This document shows positions 17,798 to 27,426 of a stretch of 63,541 bases of DNA, piece by piece. Source of the stretch: Burkholderiales bacterium (GTDB lineage: Bacteria > Pseudomonadota > Gammaproteobacteria > Burkholderiales > Casimicrobiaceae); contig JADZDA010000011.1 of assembly GCA_020851255.1 (NCBI GenBank), forward strand, positions 1 through 63,541, given 5' to 3'. Position numbers and translations under genes: made by a program. Position 1 is the first letter of the stretch. Each line of letters starts with the position of its first letter. The notes beneath the pieces are model-generated. The model had not been told where the DNA came from and made no database searches. It saw nothing but the letters and a program-made list of their open reading frames with translations.

Positions 17798-19207
17798 TCA
17801 GAACGTGTACGTGCCCTGCACCGAGAAGATCGTCACGTGCGCGTCGTAGGTGCCCTTGATGAGCGCGTTCGACGTGGTGCTGCCCGCGTTCTGCTCGATC
17901 GGCGCGTCCTTCGCGGAGATGAACGTGAAACCGGCGTCGAACTTGAGCTTCGGCGAGTACTTGAACTGCGCGCCGGCGCTGAACCACCAGCGATCCTCGT
18001 CCGGCAGCCGCGGCGTCCGGTCGGCCTTGTTCACCGGCGTCTGGTCGAACGCGATGCCGCCGCGGAACATCCACTTGTCGTTGTAGCGGTAGTTCGCGCC
18101 GACCGCCACGCGCCAGGCATCGTCGAAGTTCTCCGGCGTGGTCGACAGGGTCGTGCCGTTCGTACGGTCGAACTTGAGTTCGCTGATCGACGACCAGCCG
18201 GTCCACTGCACGTCGGCCATGACGTCCCAGCGGTCGTTCAGCCGGTGGAAGATCGAGACGTTCGCGATCGCCGGCAGCTTGATGTCGGACGTGACGCCGC
18301 TGTTGTAGAGCGCCTGCGCATTGATGCCGGCGGTCAGCAGGCCGACGACCGGCGCGAGCGCCGCCGGAACCGTCGGTGTCGGATTGTCGAAGTTCGCGTT
18401 GCCCTCGACCTTGTACTTGATCTCGGAGCGGTAGGACGCGCCGATCCGGGTCGACGGTGTCACGTCGGCGAGGACGCCGATGTTCCAGCCCCAGGCGCTG
18501 TCGTCGCCTTCGATCTTGGCGCTCGTATCGAGGCCGGATGTCGCCGCGATGATCGACGGCACCGACGCCGCGGGAATCTGACCGGCGGCGGCCGCGCCCT
18601 GCGCGGCCTGGGCGATCGCGCCCGAATAATTGACCTTGCTGGTCAACTCGGCGTCGATCCGCTGCCAGTTGACGCCGAACCCCAGCGAGATCATGTCGTT
18701 CACCTTGAACGAGATCGCCGGATTGACGTTGATCGTCTTGATCGCGGACTTCACCCCCTGGTAGCGGCCGATCCAGTCGCCGTCGTACTCGGTCACGAGA
18801 CCGAACGGCGCGTTGATGCCCAGGCCGAACGTCCACTGCCGGTTGATCGGCACGACGACGTAGGTGTTCGGAATGAAATTGAGCCCCCCGGCGTCGCCGC
18901 CGGTGCCTCCGAGCGGCTGGTTGAACGCCGCCTGCGAACCCTCGTCGCGGAACTTGATCGACGGCGTCACGAGGTGCAGCGCGGCGGCGGCTTCCATCGA
19001 CGGACGCTTGGACAGCGCTGCGGCGTTGGACCACATGCCGGACGCGTCCTCGGCAGCGGCGGCACCGCCGGCGAACGCATTGCCCAGCCCGCTGCCGCTG
19101 TTCTCCTGCAGCGCGAAGGCAGCGCCGGTGGCCTGGCCGGCCGCGAGCGCGCTGGCGGCGGCGAGCGCCGCGGCGATCCGGCGGGGCCGGAAGATCGTGG
19201 GGGTCAT
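17798..19207 (-). CDS. fadL: FadL-family outer-membrane fatty acid transporter
   Basis: A 469-residue outer-membrane beta-barrel that imports long-chain fatty acids or other hydrophobic compounds. A signal peptide (about residues 1-29) is followed by the FadL plug signature: AFALQENSGSGLGNAF, AGGAAAAEDAS, MWSNAAALS. The body alternates aromatic strands (WTFGLGINAPFGL, GFGVNWQRID, RVAVGANYRYNDKW) and ends in a typical barrel terminus SVQGTYTF with C-terminal Phe. AGGAG lies 10 nt before the ATG at 19207. It sits inside the beta-oxidation block, which supports fatty acids as substrate. Confidence 0.93.
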   Translation of the reverse strand: MTPTIFRPRRIAAALAAASALAAGQATGAAFALQENSGSGLGNAFAGGAAAAEDASGMWSNAAALSKRPSMEAAAALHLVTPSIKFRDEGSQAAFNQPLGGTGGDAGGLNFIPNTYVVVPINRQWTFGLGINAPFGLVTEYDGDWIGRYQGVKSAIKTINVNPAISFKVNDMISLGFGVNWQRIDAELTSKVNYSGAIAQAAQGAAAAGQIPAASVPSIIAATSGLDTSAKIEGDDSAWGWNIGVLADVTPSTRIGASYRSEIKYKVEGNANFDNPTPTVPAALAPVVGLLTAGINAQALYNSGVTSDIKLPAIANVSIFHRLNDRWDVMADVQWTGWSSISELKFDRTNGTTLSTTPENFDDAWRVAVGANYRYNDKWMFRGGIAFDQTPVNKADRTPRLPDEDRWWFSAGAQFKYSPKLKFDAGFTFISAKDAPIEQNAGSTTSNALIKGTYDAHVTIFSVQGTYTF

Positions 19208-19332
19208 GATCGGGTCTCTCCTGAGGTTCGTCGGGACCTGGGGTCGCGCGACGGATTCTTGTGGAACGCTGACGTCACCGAGGTCCGGAGCCGCGCTGCC
19301 TCGACGCGACACCGGGTTTTCTTGGATTTTCG

Positions 19333-19338
19333 ACTATA
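19333..19338 (-). promoter_or_regulatory. Candidate -10 element upstream of fadL
   Basis: TATAGT on the minus strand lies in an AT-richer patch of the 165-nt gap between yciA and fadL, about 130 nt before the fadL start. No good -35 hexamer is visible 16-18 nt upstream, so activation by a regulator would be needed. Weak inference that fadL has its own promoter. Confidence 0.3.
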
Positions 19339-19372
19339 CACGCTGTCGATCCGGGCGGCATGGTGCGCCGCG

Positions 19373-19753
19373 TCATTCCGGCGGAACCGGGCGCGGACGC
19401 CCGTCCGGCCCGATCGCGACATAGGTGAGATTCGCCTCGGTGACCTTGGCGGTCCTGAGGTCGCGGGGATCGCGTTGCGAATACACCTCGACGCCTATCG
19501 TGATCGACGTCCGGCCGATCCGCTGGATCTCGCCGTAGAACGACACGACGTCGCCGACCGAGACCGGCTCCTTGAACGTGAACGAATTGACCGCGACGGT
19601 CGCGACGCGGCCACGCGCGCGCCGCGCGGCGAGCACGCCGCCGGCGAGGTCGACCTGCGACATGATCCAGCCGCCGAAGATGTCGCCGTGCATGTTCGTG
19701 TCCGCGGGCAGCGGCATCACACGCAGCACCGGTTCTCCCTTGGGCAGCGACAC
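19373..19753 (-). CDS. Acyl-CoA thioesterase (YciA type)
   Basis: A 126-residue single hotdog-domain thioesterase that hydrolyses acyl-CoA to free acid and CoA. It has the YciA pattern PADTNMHGDIFGGWIMSQVD, with the catalytic Asp in the DIFGG segment, then AVNSFTFKEPVSVGDVVSFY and TEANLTYVAI. The GTG start lies 36 nt after fadD. It may protect the CoA pool when acyl-CoA accumulates during fatty-acid growth. Substrate chain length cannot be told. Confidence 0.88.
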   Translation of the reverse strand: MSLPKGEPVLRVMPLPADTNMHGDIFGGWIMSQVDLAGGVLAARRARGRVATVAVNSFTFKEPVSVGDVVSFYGEIQRIGRTSITIGVEVYSQRDPRDLRTAKVTEANLTYVAIGPDGRPRPVPPE

Positions 19754-19789
19754 GTCGCGTTTCCGGAGCCGCCGTGGACCCGGGCCGGG

Positions 19790-21472
19790 CTACTGCCCCG
19801 GCCCCTCCTTCTTCGCGAGGTCGCGCAACTCGCGCCGCAGGATCTTGCCCACGTTGGACTTCGGCAACTCGACGCGGAACATCACGTCGCGCGGGCACTT
19901 GTAGCCGGTCATGTGCTCGCGGCAGTACTTCATGACGTCCTCGGCGGTCAGCGCGGGGTCCTTCTTGACGATGTAGAGACGCACCGCCTCGCCCGACTTC
20001 TTGTCGGGGACACCGACGGCGGCGCACTCGAGGACGCCGGGATGTCCGGCGACCACGCCTTCGATCTCGTTCGGATACACGTTGAACCCGGACACGAGGA
20101 TCATGTCCTTCTTGCGGTCGACGATCCGCACGTAGCCGCGCTCGTCCATCACGCCGATGTCACCGGTCATGAAGTAGCCGTCCGCCGTCATCACCTTGGC
20201 GGTCTCGTCGGGGCGGTTCCAGTAGCCGGCCATCACCTGGGGGCCCTTGATGCAGATCTCGCCGGGCTGGCCCAGCGGCACGTCCTTGCCGGCGTCGTCG
20301 CGCAGCGCGACCAGCGTCGAGGGAATCGGCAACCCGATCGACCCGTTGTAATCGACGAGGTTGAGCGGATTGATGGTCGCGGCCGGCGAGGTCTCGGTCA
20401 ATCCGTAGGCCTCGACGAGCGTCACGCCGGTGATCTCCTTCCAGCGCTTCGCCACCGACTCCTGGACCGCCATGCCGCCGCCCAGCACCAGGCGCAGCGA
20501 CTTGAACGACAGCCGCGCGAAGTTCGGGTTGTTCACCAGCGCGTTGAACAGCGTGTTGACGCCGGTGATCGCGGTGAACCGGACCTTGCGCAGCGTCTTG
20601 ACGAAGCCGGGGATGTCGCGCGGATTGGGGATGAGCACGTTCTCCGCGCCGAGCGTCATGAAGATCAGGCAGTTCGCCGTCAGCGAGAAGATGTGGTAGA
20701 GCGGCAGCGGCGTGATGATGACCTCGCGCTGCGTCGTGTCGAGCACCGGCCGCAGCCACGCCCGGGCCTGCAGCAGATTGGCGATGATGTTTCGGTGGAG
20801 CAGGATCGCGCCCTTGGCGACGCCGGTCGTGCCGCCGGTGTACTGGAGGAACGCGATGTCGTCGTGCGCGAGCGGGACGCGCTGCAGCCCCCGCTTGCGG
20901 CCGTCGGCGATCACGTCGGACATGCGGATCGCGCTGGGCAGCGAATAGCGCGGGATCATCTTCTTGATCCGCCTCAGCACGAGGTTCACCAGCACGCCCT
21001 TGAGGCCCAGCAGCTCGCCGATCGAGGTCACGACGACGTGCCTGACCTTGGTCCTGGCGAGGACCTCGGACAGCGTGTGCGCGAAATTCTCGACGACGAC
21101 GATCACCTCGGCGCCGGAGTCGATGAGCTGGTGCTCGAGTTCGCGCGCCGTGTACAGCGGGTTGACGTTCACCACCGTGCAGCCGGCCCGCAGCGTGCCG
21201 AACAGCGCGATCGGGTACTGGAGGATGTTGGGCATCATCAGCGCGACGCGCGTGCCCTTGACCCCGCCGATGCCCTGGAGCCACGCGCCGAACGCCGCGG
21301 ACAGCGTGTCGAGCTCGCCGAACGAGATCGACTTGCCCATGCACGTGAACGCGGGGCGCACCGCGTACTTGGCGACGCTCTCCTCGAACACGTCGCGCAG
21401 CGACGCGTACTCGTTGACGTCGATCTCGGCCGGCACGCCGGCCGGATACTGCTTCAGCCAGATCTTCTCCAC
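19790..21472 (-). CDS. fadD: Long-chain fatty acid-CoA ligase
   Basis: An AMP-forming ligase that activates fatty acids to acyl-CoA at the inner membrane. It is 560 residues, and very like E. coli FadD throughout: [16 protein letters not shown] at the start, the P-loop-like [42 protein letters not shown] and the terminal [16 protein letters not shown] with the catalytic Lys. The GTG at 21472 is chosen because GGAGGGG lies just upstream and the FadD homology begins there. It follows the FadB-type gene after 102 nt. Confidence 0.96.
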   Translation of the reverse strand: MEKIWLKQYPAGVPAEIDVNEYASLRDVFEESVAKYAVRPAFTCMGKSISFGELDTLSAAFGAWLQGIGGVKGTRVALMMPNILQYPIALFGTLRAGCTVVNVNPLYTARELEHQLIDSGAEVIVVVENFAHTLSEVLARTKVRHVVVTSIGELLGLKGVLVNLVLRRIKKMIPRYSLPSAIRMSDVIADGRKRGLQRVPLAHDDIAFLQYTGGTTGVAKGAILLHRNIIANLLQARAWLRPVLDTTQREVIITPLPLYHIFSLTANCLIFMTLGAENVLIPNPRDIPGFVKTLRKVRFTAITGVNTLFNALVNNPNFARLSFKSLRLVLGGGMAVQESVAKRWKEITGVTLVEAYGLTETSPAATINPLNLVDYNGSIGLPIPSTLVALRDDAGKDVPLGQPGEICIKGPQVMAGYWNRPDETAKVMTADGYFMTGDIGVMDERGYVRIVDRKKDMILVSGFNVYPNEIEGVVAGHPGVLECAAVGVPDKKSGEAVRLYIVKKDPALTAEDVMKYCREHMTGYKCPRDVMFRVELPKSNVGKILRRELRDLAKKEGPGQ

Positions 21473-21574
21473 GTCGCTCCCCTCCCGGTCGACAGGTCGC
21501 CTCTGCGCGACCAACGACGCGCCCTCGCGCATCGCGCGGTCATCCTACACCGGTTCCCCCTCGCGTCCGTCTGG

Positions 21575-23566
21575 TCAGGCCGCCCGGGACCCTCGCCGCG
21601 CCGCGTCGTGCAGCGGTCCGCCCCGGAAGGGCGCGAAGCCGGTCCCGAAGATCGCCCCCGCGTCGACGAGGTCGGCGTCGGCGACGATGCCGTCGGCGAG
21701 CGCTCGCCTGGCCTCGTCGACCAGCGGCCCGACCAGCCGTTCGGCGAGTCCGGCGGGCGGAGCGCCCGGAGACCCGCGCTTCGGTCGCCCGGCCTCCCAT
21801 TCGTAGAATCCCTTATTCGACTTCCGCCCGAGCTGACCCGCCTCGACGCGCTTCATGAGCTCGCGGGGCGGTGATGCCTCGCCGCCGAGCAGCTTCCCCA
21901 CGGCCACGCAGATGTCGAGACCCACGGTGTCGGCGAGCTCGATCGGTCCCATCGGCATGCCGAAGGCGAGCGCGGCCTCGTCGACCGTCTCCGGGGTGAC
22001 GCCCTCGTCGACGGCGCGCATCGCCGCCATCAGGTAAGGGGCGAGGATCCGGTTGACCAGGAACCCTGGCGCGCTCTTCACCGGCAGCGGCAGCTTGTCG
22101 ATCTGGCGCACGAACGCGGCCGCGGGCGCCACCAGCGACGGCCGCGTGGTCGCGCCGACGACGATCTCCACCAGCATCATCCGCGCGACCGGATTGAAGA
22201 AGTGCAGGCCGATCAGTCGCGATGGATCGGCGAGCGCCCCGGCGATGTCCTCGAGCGGTATCGAAGACGTGTTGGTGGCGAGGATCGCATCGGGCCGCGC
22301 GCGTTTTTCCACGGCCGCGAACAGCGACCGCTTCGCATCGACGTTCTCGAAGATCGCCTCGATGATCACGTCGGCGCGGGCCGCGCCGTCGCCCGCCACG
22401 TCGGGACTCAGGCGGTCGGACGCGTCCCGGGCGCGCCGGGGATCCCTCAGCCGGTCGGCGAAGAGCTTCGCCGCCCGCTGCATCGCCGGCGCGAGCCTTC
22501 CGGCGTCCTGATCCTGCAGCGTGACCTTGAGCCCGCGCAGCGCGCACCAGGCGGCGATGTCGCCGCCCATCGTCCCGGCGCCCACGACGTGGACGTGCGC
22601 GGCCTTCGCCTCGCCCTCCTTGCCCAGCGCCTTCAGACGCTCCTGCAGCCCGAAGACGCGCAGGAGGCTGGCGGTCGTCGGGGAGGCGACGAGCGAGGGG
22701 ATGCTCGCCGGGTCGGCCTCGGGAACCGCGAGCGCGTTGCCGTCGTGACGCTTCCAGATCTCGAGGATCGCGTACGGCGCCGGATAGTGCTCGCGCCGCG
22801 CGCGCTTCGCCACGGCCTTCGCGGCCTGCGCGGCGATCAGGCGGCGGGCGATCGGATTGAGCGTGACCGATTGCGCGAAAGCGAGTGTCCGCGCCGGCGG
22901 CAGCGCTTTCAGCATTCCGCGCGCGGTGTTCTCCATGATCCGGACCGGCACGCACTCGTCGACGATCCCGAGTTTCTTCGCGCGGCGGGCGTCGACAGTC
23001 TTGCCGGTCAGCATGAGGTCGAGCGCCGCCGGCGCGCCGGTGAGGCGCGGCAGCCGCTTCATGCCGCCCCAGCCGGGAACGATGCCCAGCATCACCTCGG
23101 GCAGACCCAGGCGCGTGCCCGGCTCGTCGATCGCGACGCGGTAGCGGCAGGCGAGCGCGAGCTCGAGACCGCCCCCGAGACAGAACCCGCGGATCAGCGC
23201 GAGCGTCGGGTAAGGTAGCGCCGCCAGACGCTCGAACGCCTCCCAGCCGCGACGGACCAGCGCGAGGGCGCCCTCCGCGGTCGCGATCGCACCGAATTCG
23301 TCGACGTCGGCACCGGCGATGAAGCCGTTGGCCTTGCCCGAGCGGATCAGCAGCGCCCGCGGCCGGTCGGCGTCGAGCCGGTCCAGCGCCGCGTGCAGTT
23401 CGGCCAGGACCTCGGCCGACAGCGTGTTCGTGCTCGCGCCGGCACGGTCGAGCGTGAGCACGGCGAGGCCGTCGGCTTCGCGCGCGATCGCCCAGTGACG
23501 CAGCGGCCCGGGCGCGGCGGCCGGCGGCGGCGCTACGCGGATCGTCGTTTGGTCGAGCGCGCTCAT
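21575..23566 (-). CDS. Enoyl-CoA hydratase / 3-hydroxyacyl-CoA dehydrogenase (FadB/FadJ type)
   Basis: A multifunctional beta-oxidation protein of 663 residues with the hydratase first. Crotonase domain at about 25-215 (GKANGFIAGADVDEF, GFCLGGGLELALACRYRVA, EVMLGIVPGWGGMKRLP), NAD-binding GAGTMGGDIAA at about residue 327, then HFFNPVARMMLVEIV, PGFLVNRILAPYL and the C-terminal FGMPMGPIELADTVGLD. It is shorter than E. coli FadB (729). The ATG directly follows the TAG of the upstream thiolase gene with no gap, so the thiolase and this protein are coupled, as in a fadI-fadJ pair. Confidence 0.94.
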   Translation of the reverse strand: MSALDQTTIRVAPPPAAAPGPLRHWAIAREADGLAVLTLDRAGASTNTLSAEVLAELHAALDRLDADRPRALLIRSGKANGFIAGADVDEFGAIATAEGALALVRRGWEAFERLAALPYPTLALIRGFCLGGGLELALACRYRVAIDEPGTRLGLPEVMLGIVPGWGGMKRLPRLTGAPAALDLMLTGKTVDARRAKKLGIVDECVPVRIMENTARGMLKALPPARTLAFAQSVTLNPIARRLIAAQAAKAVAKRARREHYPAPYAILEIWKRHDGNALAVPEADPASIPSLVASPTTASLLRVFGLQERLKALGKEGEAKAAHVHVVGAGTMGGDIAAWCALRGLKVTLQDQDAGRLAPAMQRAAKLFADRLRDPRRARDASDRLSPDVAGDGAARADVIIEAIFENVDAKRSLFAAVEKRARPDAILATNTSSIPLEDIAGALADPSRLIGLHFFNPVARMMLVEIVVGATTRPSLVAPAAAFVRQIDKLPLPVKSAPGFLVNRILAPYLMAAMRAVDEGVTPETVDEAALAFGMPMGPIELADTVGLDICVAVGKLLGGEASPPRELMKRVEAGQLGRKSNKGFYEWEAGRPKRGSPGAPPAGLAERLVGPLVDEARRALADGIVADADLVDAGAIFGTGFAPFRGGPLHDAARRGSRAA

Positions 23567-24856
23567 CTAGATCTTCTCCACCAGCATGGCCCCGCCCAGC
23601 CCGCCGCCGATGCAGATCGCGGCCATCCCGCGCCGGCCGCCGGTCCGCTCGAGCGCTTCCAGCACGTGCAGCGCGATCCGCGCGCCGGAGGCGCCGACCG
23701 GATGGCCGAGCGCGATCGCCCCGCCGTCGACGTTGAGCTTCTCCGTGTCGAGCGTCCCCATGGCGCCCTCCAGCCCGAGTTCGGTGCGGCAATAGTCGTC
23801 GCTCTCCCAGGCACGCAGGCACGCGATCACCTGCGCGGCGAACGCCTCGTTGATCTCCCAGGCGTCCAGGTCGTTCAGTCCGAGTCCGTGGCGTTGCAGG
23901 ATCGGTGTCGCCGCGTGCACCGGTCCCAGGCCCATCTGCGCCGGGTCGAGGCCCGCCCACTGGCTGTCGACGATGCGCCCGCGCGGGACGAGCTTGTGCT
24001 TCTCGACCGCGCGCTCCGAAGCGACGACGACCCAGGCGGCGCCGTCGGTGACCTGCGAGCTGTTGCCGGCGGTCACGTTGCCGTACTTCCGGTCGAAGAA
24101 CGGCCTGAGCTTCGCCAGATTCTCCGGTGTCGAGTCCTCACGTACCCCGTCGTCGGCCGCATGGAGCCTGCCCGCCGGGTCGTAGAGCGGTACCACCTCG
24201 CGCGCGAATCGCCCCTGCCGCTGAGCCGCCAGGACGCGCGCATGGCTCTGCGCGGCGTACGCGTCCATCTGCGCGCGCGTGATCCCGAACCGGTACGCGA
24301 GGTTCTCGGCGGTCTGCCCCATCAGCAGACCCACGATCGGATCGGTGAGTCCCTTCATCAGCCCGATCACCGGCGCGAGGGAGGCGGGCCGGAACGTCGC
24401 CAGCAACGCCGCGCGCTGGCCGACCGACTTGGCGGCGTACCAGTTGGCGAGCCACAGCACCATCGCGTCGCCGAACAGCAGCGGCGCTCGGGACAGCGCA
24501 TCGACGCCGCCGGCGAGCACCAGGTCCGAGCGACCGGTGCGGATCTGCGCGATCGCCGAGTCGATCGCCTGCATGCCGGACGCGCAGTTTCGCATCACCG
24601 TCCAGCCGGGAACCTTCTGCCCGCAGCCCATCCGGAGCGCGACGACGCGCCCGATGTTGACCTCGTCGGGCGACGGCGCCGCGCAGCCGAGGATGACTTC
24701 GTCCAGGTCGGTCGGCGCGAACGGCTGGCGCAGCAGCAGCGCGCGACCGGCCGCCGTCGCGAGATCGGAGGCCGCGAACGGCCCGGGACGGTTGCGCGCC
24801 TTGAGGAACGGCGTGCGCGCGCCGTCGACCAGGTAGATCGGTTCGCCGCTCTTCAT
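23567..24856 (-). CDS. Acetyl-CoA C-acyltransferase (FadI-type thiolase)
   Basis: The second thiolase of the block, 429 residues like FadI. The active Cys is in MRNCASGMQAID, the His in NEAFAAQV and GGAIALGHPVGASGA, and the second Cys in ICIGGGLGGA. It has the long middle loop of trifunctional-protein beta subunits (about residues 130-200). It starts 1 nt after fadE and abuts the FadB-type gene, forming a complete fadE-thiolase-hydratase/dehydrogenase operon. Confidence 0.93.
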   Translation of the reverse strand: MKSGEPIYLVDGARTPFLKARNRPGPFAASDLATAAGRALLLRQPFAPTDLDEVILGCAAPSPDEVNIGRVVALRMGCGQKVPGWTVMRNCASGMQAIDSAIAQIRTGRSDLVLAGGVDALSRAPLLFGDAMVLWLANWYAAKSVGQRAALLATFRPASLAPVIGLMKGLTDPIVGLLMGQTAENLAYRFGITRAQMDAYAAQSHARVLAAQRQGRFAREVVPLYDPAGRLHAADDGVREDSTPENLAKLRPFFDRKYGNVTAGNSSQVTDGAAWVVVASERAVEKHKLVPRGRIVDSQWAGLDPAQMGLGPVHAATPILQRHGLGLNDLDAWEINEAFAAQVIACLRAWESDDYCRTELGLEGAMGTLDTEKLNVDGGAIALGHPVGASGARIALHVLEALERTGGRRGMAAICIGGGLGGAMLVEKI

Positions 24857-24857
24857 G

Positions 24858-27389
24858 TCAGGCCGCCGCCTTGTGGACGCGCGCGGGCGCCGGGCCCGCG
24901 ATCGCCTGCGCCGGCTCCCCGGGCAGGGTCACCCGCTGCCGGCTCGTGCCCAGGTCCTGCGCGAAGTCGTCGACGCGGATCACCCGCGCGACCAGCGCAC
25001 GCTGATCGACGAGCGTTCGCGCCTCGTCCGCCCCGATCACGCCGGCGTCGACCGCCCTGCGGGCCAGCGCCTCGATGTCCTCGCCGGGGGCGAGAGCCAG
25101 GTCGATCGTCTTCGCCTTCGCGGCCGCCTTGAGCTTCGCCTCGACCGGCTCGACGGCGACCGTCGCCTCGAGCGCGCGCTCGATCAGCGCGACCGGATCG
25201 TCGTCGGCCTGCGGCAACACCATCGGCAGCGTCAGGCGATCGCGCGTCGCCGATGGTTCGATCAGGCGCTTCGCGACCTCGTGGCCGAGCCGGTCGGACG
25301 GCACGACATACGGGCGCCCGAGCGGGAAGACCATCCGGCGCACGAACGCGCTGATGAACCGGTTCGGGAAATTCGAGATCACGCCCTCGAACGCGGTCTG
25401 CGCCTGGTACATCGCGTCCCAGATCGCCCAGTGCGCGAGCGGCGCGTCCCCGGCCTGCCGGCCTTCGCGCTCGTAGCGGACGAGCGTCGCCGAGCACAGG
25501 TACAGCGACGACAGCACGTCGCCCAGCCGCGCCGAGAGCTTCTCCTTGCGCTTGAGCGCACCGCCCAGCGTCCCCATCGACACGTCGGCGAGACAGGCCA
25601 GCGCCGCCGAGAAGCGCGTGAGCTGCTGGTAATAGCGGCGCATTTCCGGCGCGACGTCGTCCGGCGCGCGGACGAAGTGCGAGCCGGTGAGTCCCATGAC
25701 CAGCGTGCGCGCGACGTTCGACACGAGGAAGCCCGCGTGCCCGGCGATCGCCTCGTCGAACGCGACCGATGCGCGTGCGGCGTCGGGTTCGCGGGTCGCG
25801 GCGATCTCCTTCAGCACGTAGGGATGGCAGCGGATCGCTCCCTGGCCGAAGATGATCAGGCTGCGCGTCAGGATGTTCGCGCCCTCGACGGTGATGGACA
25901 CCGGCATCTGCATGTAGGCGGCACCGAGGAAATTCGACGGCCCCATGCAGATGCCCTTGCCGCCGACGATGTCCATCGCGTCGTTGATGACCTCGCGGTT
26001 GCGCTCGGTGATGTGGAACTTGGCGATGCTCGACAGCACGGCGGGCTTCTCGCCCAGGTCGACCGCCATCGCGGTCAGCACGCGGGTCGCGTCCATCAGG
26101 TAGAGGTTGCCGCCCATCCGCGCGAGCGCCTCCTCGACCCCCTCGAACTTCCCGATCGCGGTCTTGAACTGCGTGCGCACGCGCGCGTAGCCGCCGGTCG
26201 TGCGCACGGCCAGCTTCGCCATGCCGGTGTTCGACGAGGGCAGAGAGATGCCACGGCCGGCGGCCAGGCACTCCATCAGCATCCGCCAGCCTCGGCCGAG
26301 CATCGGCTGGCCGCCGATGATCCAGTCCATCGGGATGAAGACGTCGCGCCCCCAGTTCGGTCCGTTCTGGAACACCGTGTTGAGCGGCATGTGGCGCCGG
26401 CCGATCTGCACGCCCGGGTGCGAGGTCGGGATGAGCGCGCAGCTGATGCCCAGGTCCTCCTTGTCGCCGAGCAGACCCTCCGGGTCGTAGGCACGGAACG
26501 CGAGGCCGAGCAGCGTCGCCACCGGCCCGAGCGTGATGTAGCGCTTGTCCCAGGTGAGCCGCAGGCCCAGCACGCGGCGGCCCTCGTGCTCGCCCCAGCA
26601 CACGATGCCGTAGTCCGGGATCGATGCGGCGTCGGAGCCCGCGGTCGGATTCGTGAGCGCGAAGCAGGGGATCTCGAGGCCCCTCGCGAGTCGCGGCAGG
26701 TAGTGGCGCTTCTGCTCGTCGGTGCCGTAGTGCAGCAGCAGCTCACCCGGACCGAGCGAGTTGGGCACGAGCACGGTCACGGCGATCGTCCCCGAGCGCG
26801 TCGACAGCTTCTGGACGACCTGCGAGTGCGCGTACGCGGAGAATCCCAGGCCGCCGAACTCCTTCGGAATGATCATTCCGAGGAAACCGCGGTCCTTGAT
26901 GAACTGCCACACCGGCGGCGGGAGGTCCTTGTAGACGTTGGTCGTCTCCCAGTCGCTCACCATCGCGCAGAGCTCGTCGACGTCGTGGTCGAGGAAACGC
27001 TGCTCGTCCGCGGTGAGCGTGGGCGCGGGCAGCGCGAGGAGCTTCGACCAGTCCGGTCGGCCGGAGAAGAGCTCGCCGTCCCACCAGACGGTTCCGGCCT
27101 CGATCGCCTCGCGCTCGGTCTGCGACATCGGCGGCATCGCCTTGCGGAACGCGGCCAGCAGGGCGTCGGTCAGCAGCAACCGGCGCAGCGGCGCGACGAA
27201 GAGCACCGGCAGGACGACGACCGCGAGGGCGGCCAACGCGAGCGTGAGCGCCACCGGCAGCATGCCGCCGAACCACGCGACGCCGAGCAGGCCGGCGACG
27301 GCGGCGCTCCAGGACCAGGCGGGCGCGCGTGCGTAGGCCAGGGCGGTGGCGGCCACCGCGGCGATCAGGAACCACAGGACGATGAGCAT
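24858..27389 (-). CDS. fadE: Acyl-CoA dehydrogenase, FadE
   Basis: A FAD-dependent enzyme that introduces the trans-2 double bond in the first step of beta-oxidation. It is 843 residues, the long FadE class (E. coli 814). Two to three membrane segments occupy residues 1-70. The dehydrogenase body follows: FLGMIIPKEFGGLGFSAYAH, ALTNPTAGSDAASIPDYG, LPSSNTGMAKLAVRTTGGYA and VDIVGGKGIC-like text (actual DIVGGKGICMGPSNFL), with a long C-terminal extension. It is the first structural gene after the TetR regulator (37 nt). Confidence 0.95.
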   Translation of the reverse strand: MLIVLWFLIAAVAATALAYARAPAWSWSAAVAGLLGVAWFGGMLPVALTLALAALAVVVLPVLFVAPLRRLLLTDALLAAFRKAMPPMSQTEREAIEAGTVWWDGELFSGRPDWSKLLALPAPTLTADEQRFLDHDVDELCAMVSDWETTNVYKDLPPPVWQFIKDRGFLGMIIPKEFGGLGFSAYAHSQVVQKLSTRSGTIAVTVLVPNSLGPGELLLHYGTDEQKRHYLPRLARGLEIPCFALTNPTAGSDAASIPDYGIVCWGEHEGRRVLGLRLTWDKRYITLGPVATLLGLAFRAYDPEGLLGDKEDLGISCALIPTSHPGVQIGRRHMPLNTVFQNGPNWGRDVFIPMDWIIGGQPMLGRGWRMLMECLAAGRGISLPSSNTGMAKLAVRTTGGYARVRTQFKTAIGKFEGVEEALARMGGNLYLMDATRVLTAMAVDLGEKPAVLSSIAKFHITERNREVINDAMDIVGGKGICMGPSNFLGAAYMQMPVSITVEGANILTRSLIIFGQGAIRCHPYVLKEIAATREPDAARASVAFDEAIAGHAGFLVSNVARTLVMGLTGSHFVRAPDDVAPEMRRYYQQLTRFSAALACLADVSMGTLGGALKRKEKLSARLGDVLSSLYLCSATLVRYEREGRQAGDAPLAHWAIWDAMYQAQTAFEGVISNFPNRFISAFVRRMVFPLGRPYVVPSDRLGHEVAKRLIEPSATRDRLTLPMVLPQADDDPVALIERALEATVAVEPVEAKLKAAAKAKTIDLALAPGEDIEALARRAVDAGVIGADEARTLVDQRALVARVIRVDDFAQDLGTSRQRVTLPGEPAQAIAGPAPARVHKAAA

Positions 27390-27426
27390 CGGTGCCTCCG
27401 GTCGTGCGTCGCGCGTCGCGCGCGGG

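Noticed and set aside
17465-21874. A 1469-codon open frame on the plus strand opposite the fatty-acid genes
   Set aside because: It is antisense to fadL, yciA, fadD and others. It has Arg/Asp/His-rich composition without domains, as expected from the opposite strand of high-GC codons.
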